A stretch of 64,000 nt of DNA from Halorubrum rutilum (GTDB taxonomy: Archaea > Halobacteriota > Halobacteria > Halobacteriales > Haloferacaceae). The stretch spans positions 62,001 to 126,000 of the forward strand of contig NZ_JANHDN010000008.1 of the NCBI RefSeq assembly GCF_024494565.1, written 5' to 3'. Position numbers and translations under genes: made by a program. Shown piece after piece: positions 60,562 through 64,000 of the stretch (position 1 is the first letter of the stretch; the number at the start of each line of letters is the position of its first letter). The notes below the pieces were generated by a model. The model was not told the DNA's origin and did not search any database. It worked only from the letters and a program-made list of their open reading frames with translations.

Positions 60562-63489
60562 ATGTCAATGCAAACACCGAAAGTGCTCGGCGGGATCGAC
60601 TTCGGCCTCATGGACCCGGAGACGTACCGGGACATGTCGGCGACGAAGGTGATCACGGCCGACACGTACGACGACGACGGCTACCCGATCGATATGGGGC
60701 TGATGGACCCGCGGCTGGGCGTCATCGACCCCGGGCTTGAGTGTCGGACCTGCGGCTCGCACTCCGGCTCCTGTAACGGCCACTTCGGCCACATCGAGCT
60801 GGCCGCGCCGGTCATCCACGTGGGCTTCACCAAGCTCATCCGGCGGCTGCTGCGCTCGACGTGCCGCGAGTGCGGCCGGCTCGCCCTGGACGACGCGCAG
60901 CGCGACGAGTTCCGCGACCGATACGAGCGCGCGAAGGAGCTCGGCGACGACGAGCACGACGTGCTGAAGGCCGCCGTCCGGCAGGCCCGGAAGGCGTCGA
61001 CCTGCCCGTTCTGCGGCGAGCCGCAGGCGGACATCAAACACGAGAAGCCGACCACCTACTACGAGGTCCAGGACGTGCTCTCGGGCGACTACTCCGAGCG
61101 CATCGCGGCCGCGATGCAGCCCGACGAGGAGGCGGACGATCCGGGCACGTCGCCCCAGGAGCTCGCCGAGAAGACCGACATCGCCCTCGACCGGGTCAAC
61201 GAGATCATGGCCGGCGAGTTCCGCCCGCGCAAGGAGGACCGCCGCGCCATCGAGACGGCGCTCGACGTCGACCTCACGGAGGAGGACATGAACAAGCTGA
61301 TGCCCTCGGACATCCGCGACTGGTTCGAGGACATCCCGGACGAGGACCTGGAGGTCCTCGGCATCGACGCGGAGGACTCCCGACCGGAGTGGATGATCCT
61401 GACGGTCCTCCCCGTTCCGCCGGTCACCACCCGCCCGTCGATCACGCTCGACAACGGCCAGCGCTCCGAGGACGACCTCACGCACAAGCTGGTCGACATC
61501 ATCCGGATCAACCAGCGGTTCATGGAGAACCGCGAGGCGGGCGCCCCGCAGCTGATCATCGAGGACCTCTGGGAGCTGCTCCAGTACCACGTCACCACGT
61601 TCGTCGACAACGAGATCAGCGGGACGCCGCCGGCGCGCCACCGCTCCGGCCGCCCCCTCAAGACCCTCAGCCAGCGGCTGAAGGGCAAGGAGGGTCGCTT
61701 CCGCGGCTCGCTGTCCGGGAAGCGGGTGAACTTCTCCGCCCGGACCGTCATCTCGCCCGACCCGACGCTCTCGCTGAACGAGGTCGGCGTGCCGGACCGC
61801 GTCGCCAAGGAGATGACCCAGACGCTCAACGTCACCGAGCGCAACGTCGAGGAGGCGCGGCAGTACGTCCGGAACGGCCCCGAAGCCCACCCCGGCGCCA
61901 ACTACGTGCGCCGCCCCGACGGTCGCCGGCTGAAGGTGACCGAGAAGAACTGCGAGGAGCTGGCCGAGAAGGTCGAGGCCGAGTGGGAGGTGAACCGCCA
62001 CCTCGTCGACGGCGACATCGTGATCTTCAACCGGCAGCCCTCGCTCCACCGGATGTCCATCATGGCCCACGAGGTCGTGGTGATGCCGTACAAGACGTTC
62101 CGGCTCAACACCGTCGTCTGTCCGCCGTACAACGCCGACTTCGACGGCGACGAGATGAACATGCACGCGCTCCAGAACGAGGAGGCCCGCGCCGAGGCGC
62201 GCGTCCTCATGCGCGTCCAGGAGCAGATCCTCTCGCCGCGGTTCGGCGGGAACATCATCGGCGCGATCCAGGACCACATCTCCGGCACCTACCTGCTCAC
62301 GCACTCGAACCCCGAGTTCACCGAGACGCAGGCGCTCGACCTGCTCCGGGCGACCCGGGTGGACGAGCTGCCCGAGCCCGACGGGGTCGACGACGACGGC
62401 CGCGACTACTGGACCGGCCGGACGCTGTTCTCCGAGCTGCTGCCCGACGACCTCACGCTGCACTTCTCGTCGTCGACCGGCGACGACGTCGTCATCGAGA
62501 ACGGCCAGCTGGTCGAGGGGACGATCGACGAGGACGCCGTCGGGGCGTTCGGCGGCGAGGTCGTCGACACCCTCACCAAGGAGTACGGCGAGACGCGCTC
62601 GCGCGTGTTCATCAACGAGATCGCGGCGCTGGCGATGCGCGCGATCATGCACTTCGGCTTCTCGATCGGGATCGACGACGAGTCGATCCCGCCGGAGGCC
62701 GAAGAGCAGGTCGACGACGCCATCGAGAGCGCCTACGACCGCGTCCAGGAGCTCATCTCGACGTACGAGGCCGGCGAGCTGGAATCGCTGCCGGGCCGCG
62801 GCGTCGACGAGACGCTGGAGATGAAGATCATGCAGACGCTCGGGAAGGCCCGCGACTCGGCCGGGGAGATCGCCGACCAGCACTTCGGCGACGACAACCC
62901 GGCGGTCGTGATGGCCCGCTCTGGCGCGCGTGGCTCGATGCTGAACCTCACGCAGATGGCCGGCTCCGTCGGCCAGCAGGCGGTCCGCGGCGAGCGGATC
63001 AACCGCGGCTACGAGGACCGGACGCTCTCGCACTACAAGGAGAACGACCTCTCCGCGGAGGCGCACGGCTTCGTGGAGAACTCCTACCGCGGCGGACTCA
63101 CGCCCGAGGAGTTCTTCTTCCACGCGATGGGCGGCCGCGAGGGGCTCGTCGACACGGCGGTCCGGACCTCGAAGTCCGGCTACCTCCAGCGCCGCCTCAT
63201 CAACGCGCTCTCCGAGCTGGAGGCGCAGTACGACGGCACGGTCCGGGACACCTCGGGTCGGATCGTCCAGTTCGAGTTCGGCGAGGACGGCACCTCGCCG
63301 GTGAAGGTCTCGTCCGGGGAGGGCGACGGGATCGACGTCGACGACATCGTCGACCGCGTCGTCGACTCGGAGTTCGAGTCCGACGACGAGAAGGAGCGGT
63401 TCCTCGGCGAGCGCACGCCGCCGACGAACCTCTCGGAGCACTCCGGACCGGGGCTGAACAAGGCCGCGGGGGTGGAGTCGGATGACTGA
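60562..63489 (+). CDS. rpoA1: DNA-directed RNA polymerase subunit A' (Rpo1 N-terminal half)
   Basis: 975 residues. Zinc sites [17 protein letters not shown] and CRECGRL...CPFCGEP are present in the clamp. The catalytic magnesium loop is [13 protein letters not shown] halophile-specific insertion of about 75 acidic residues near 190-260 contains an HTH-like stretch. No intein interrupts it. An alternative ATG is two codons in. It overlaps rpoA2 by eight bases. Confidence 0.97.
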   Translation: MSMQTPKVLGGIDFGLMDPETYRDMSATKVITADTYDDDGYPIDMGLMDPRLGVIDPGLECRTCGSHSGSCNGHFGHIELAAPVIHVGFTKLIRRLLRSTCRECGRLALDDAQRDEFRDRYERAKELGDDEHDVLKAAVRQARKASTCPFCGEPQADIKHEKPTTYYEVQDVLSGDYSERIAAAMQPDEEADDPGTSPQELAEKTDIALDRVNEIMAGEFRPRKEDRRAIETALDVDLTEEDMNKLMPSDIRDWFEDIPDEDLEVLGIDAEDSRPEWMILTVLPVPPVTTRPSITLDNGQRSEDDLTHKLVDIIRINQRFMENREAGAPQLIIEDLWELLQYHVTTFVDNEISGTPPARHRSGRPLKTLSQRLKGKEGRFRGSLSGKRVNFSARTVISPDPTLSLNEVGVPDRVAKEMTQTLNVTERNVEEARQYVRNGPEAHPGANYVRRPDGRRLKVTEKNCEELAEKVEAEWEVNRHLVDGDIVIFNRQPSLHRMSIMAHEVVVMPYKTFRLNTVVCPPYNADFDGDEMNMHALQNEEARAEARVLMRVQEQILSPRFGGNIIGAIQDHISGTYLLTHSNPEFTETQALDLLRATRVDELPEPDGVDDDGRDYWTGRTLFSELLPDDLTLHFSSSTGDDVVIENGQLVEGTIDEDAVGAFGGEVVDTLTKEYGETRSRVFINEIAALAMRAIMHFGFSIGIDDESIPPEAEEQVDDAIESAYDRVQELISTYEAGELESLPGRGVDETLEMKIMQTLGKARDSAGEIADQHFGDDNPAVVMARSGARGSMLNLTQMAGSVGQQAVRGERINRGYEDRTLSHYKENDLSAEAHGFVENSYRGGLTPEEFFFHAMGGREGLVDTAVRTSKSGYLQRRLINALSELEAQYDGTVRDTSGRIVQFEFGEDGTSPVKVSSGEGDGIDVDDIVDRVVDSEFESDDEKERFLGERTPPTNLSEHSGPGLNKAAGVESDD

Positions 63490-64000
63490 GTACGACCACG
63501 TCACCGACGACATGGAGGCGGTCGTGGAGGCGACCGAACTCCCCGCCCGCCTCAAGGAGGAGGTGTACGAGGCGCTCGAACGGAAGGCCGAGGAGACCGG
63601 TGAGATCACGGTCGAGCAGGCCACCGAGGTCGCGACGGGCGTCGAGAATCGATACGTCGAGACGCGGGTGGACCCCTTGGACCCCGTGGGGACCGTTTCT
63701 GCACAATCGATCGGTGAGCCCGGTACGCAGATGACAATGAACACCTTCCATTACGCCGGGGTTGCGGAAATTGACGTCACCCAGGGGCTCCCCAGGCTCA
63801 TCGAGCTGGTGGACGCCCGGAAGACGCCGGACACGCCGATGATGACCGTCCACCTGGAGGGCGAGTACGCGACGGACCGCGAGAAGGCCCACGAGGTCGT
63901 CTGGTCCATCGAGGCGACGCGCATCCTCGCGCTCGGCGACGTGTCGACGAACGTCGCCGACATGCTGGTGCGGATCGACCTGAACGACGACACCCTCCTC
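63482..64000 (+). CDS. rpoA2: DNA-directed RNA polymerase subunit A'' (Rpo1 C-terminal half), 3' truncated by window edge
   Basis: 173 codons are visible from the ATG at 63482, which overlaps the rpoA1 stop by eight bases. It contains [20 protein letters not shown] and [20 protein letters not shown], the bridge-helix/trigger-loop region of the large subunit, and then [19 protein letters not shown]. The gene continues beyond the window. No intein is seen in the visible part. Confidence 0.96.
   Translation, partial: MTEYDHVTDDMEAVVEATELPARLKEEVYEALERKAEETGEITVEQATEVATGVENRYVETRVDPLDPVGTVSAQSIGEPGTQMTMNTFHYAGVAEIDVTQGLPRLIELVDARKTPDTPMMTVHLEGEYATDREKAHEVVWSIEATRILALGDVSTNVADMLVRIDLNDDTLL

Overview
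The window is chromosomal DNA of an extremely halophilic archaeon (class Halobacteria), most likely Halorubrum or a close relative. Evidence: GC near 68 percent, acidic proteins, archaeal informational genes (EF-1 alpha, EF-2, PolD large subunit, RPA, fused-dimer histone, split RNA polymerase subunits A'/A'' and B'/B''), Tat-type secretion signals, and many start codons lying about 25-28 nt from a TATA-like box, as expected for leaderless mRNAs. The genus is inferred, not demonstrated.

Layout. 1-7017: rhomboid 3' end (+), then a minus-strand operon (54-aa small ORF, ACT-domain protein, homoserine dehydrogenase), EF-1 alpha with ribosomal protein S10, a probably frameshifted Tat-signal protein, and EF-2. 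7200-15200: KDPG aldolase, the PolD large subunit with two inteins at its catalytic site, a PPC-domain protein, a NifU-like scaffold and a small conserved protein. 15424-19560: copper locus (CopA, Lrp/TRASH regulator, CopZ-like chaperone) interrupted by a structured non-coding repeat. 19595-24853: a complete 2-oxoacid dehydrogenase complex operon (E1 alpha, E1 beta, E2, E3), with a seven-codon leader ORF at its promoter. 25146-27272: ribbon-helix-helix protein and the rpa3/rpap3 pair. 27505-27905: second copy of the structured repeat. 28039-34197: small conserved protein, membrane protein, an apparently circularly permuted substrate-binding lipoprotein overlapping a PAP2 phosphatase, FrnE-like thioredoxin-fold protein, ThiD. 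34217-44963: ZIP transporter, then a surface-fibre-like cluster (small membrane protein, acidic anchor-like protein, SipW-type signal peptidase, four Tat-signal proteins of which three are camelysin/TasA-like and one carries an inserted vWA domain) followed by two winged-helix/membrane proteins and a zinc-ribbon membrane protein. 45021-52528: MutS, SepF, an Azf-type dehydrogenase, a DUF309 protein, a small membrane protein and a CPA-type antiporter with TrkA domains. 52738-56679: tRNA-Arg, Rpa2, histone plus histone-deacetylase-like gene, and two tRNA-Asp genes preceded by degraded copies of their own 3' end. 56940-64000: rpoH-rpoB''-rpoB'-rpoA'-rpoA'' operon, the last gene running off the window.

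Most notable. (1) Two copies of a roughly 300-400 bp element (18277-18570 and 27505-27905) whose hairpin stems differ in sequence but keep pairing, which is covariation typical of a structured RNA. (2) A peptide-binding lipoprotein with its lobes in permuted order. (3) The SipW/camelysin cluster with a vWA-bearing paralogue. (4) Two probable leaderless upstream ORFs whose stop codons overlap a GTG start in GTGA, before the ACT/homoserine dehydrogenase genes and before E1 alpha. No CRISPR array, transposase or rRNA gene was seen.
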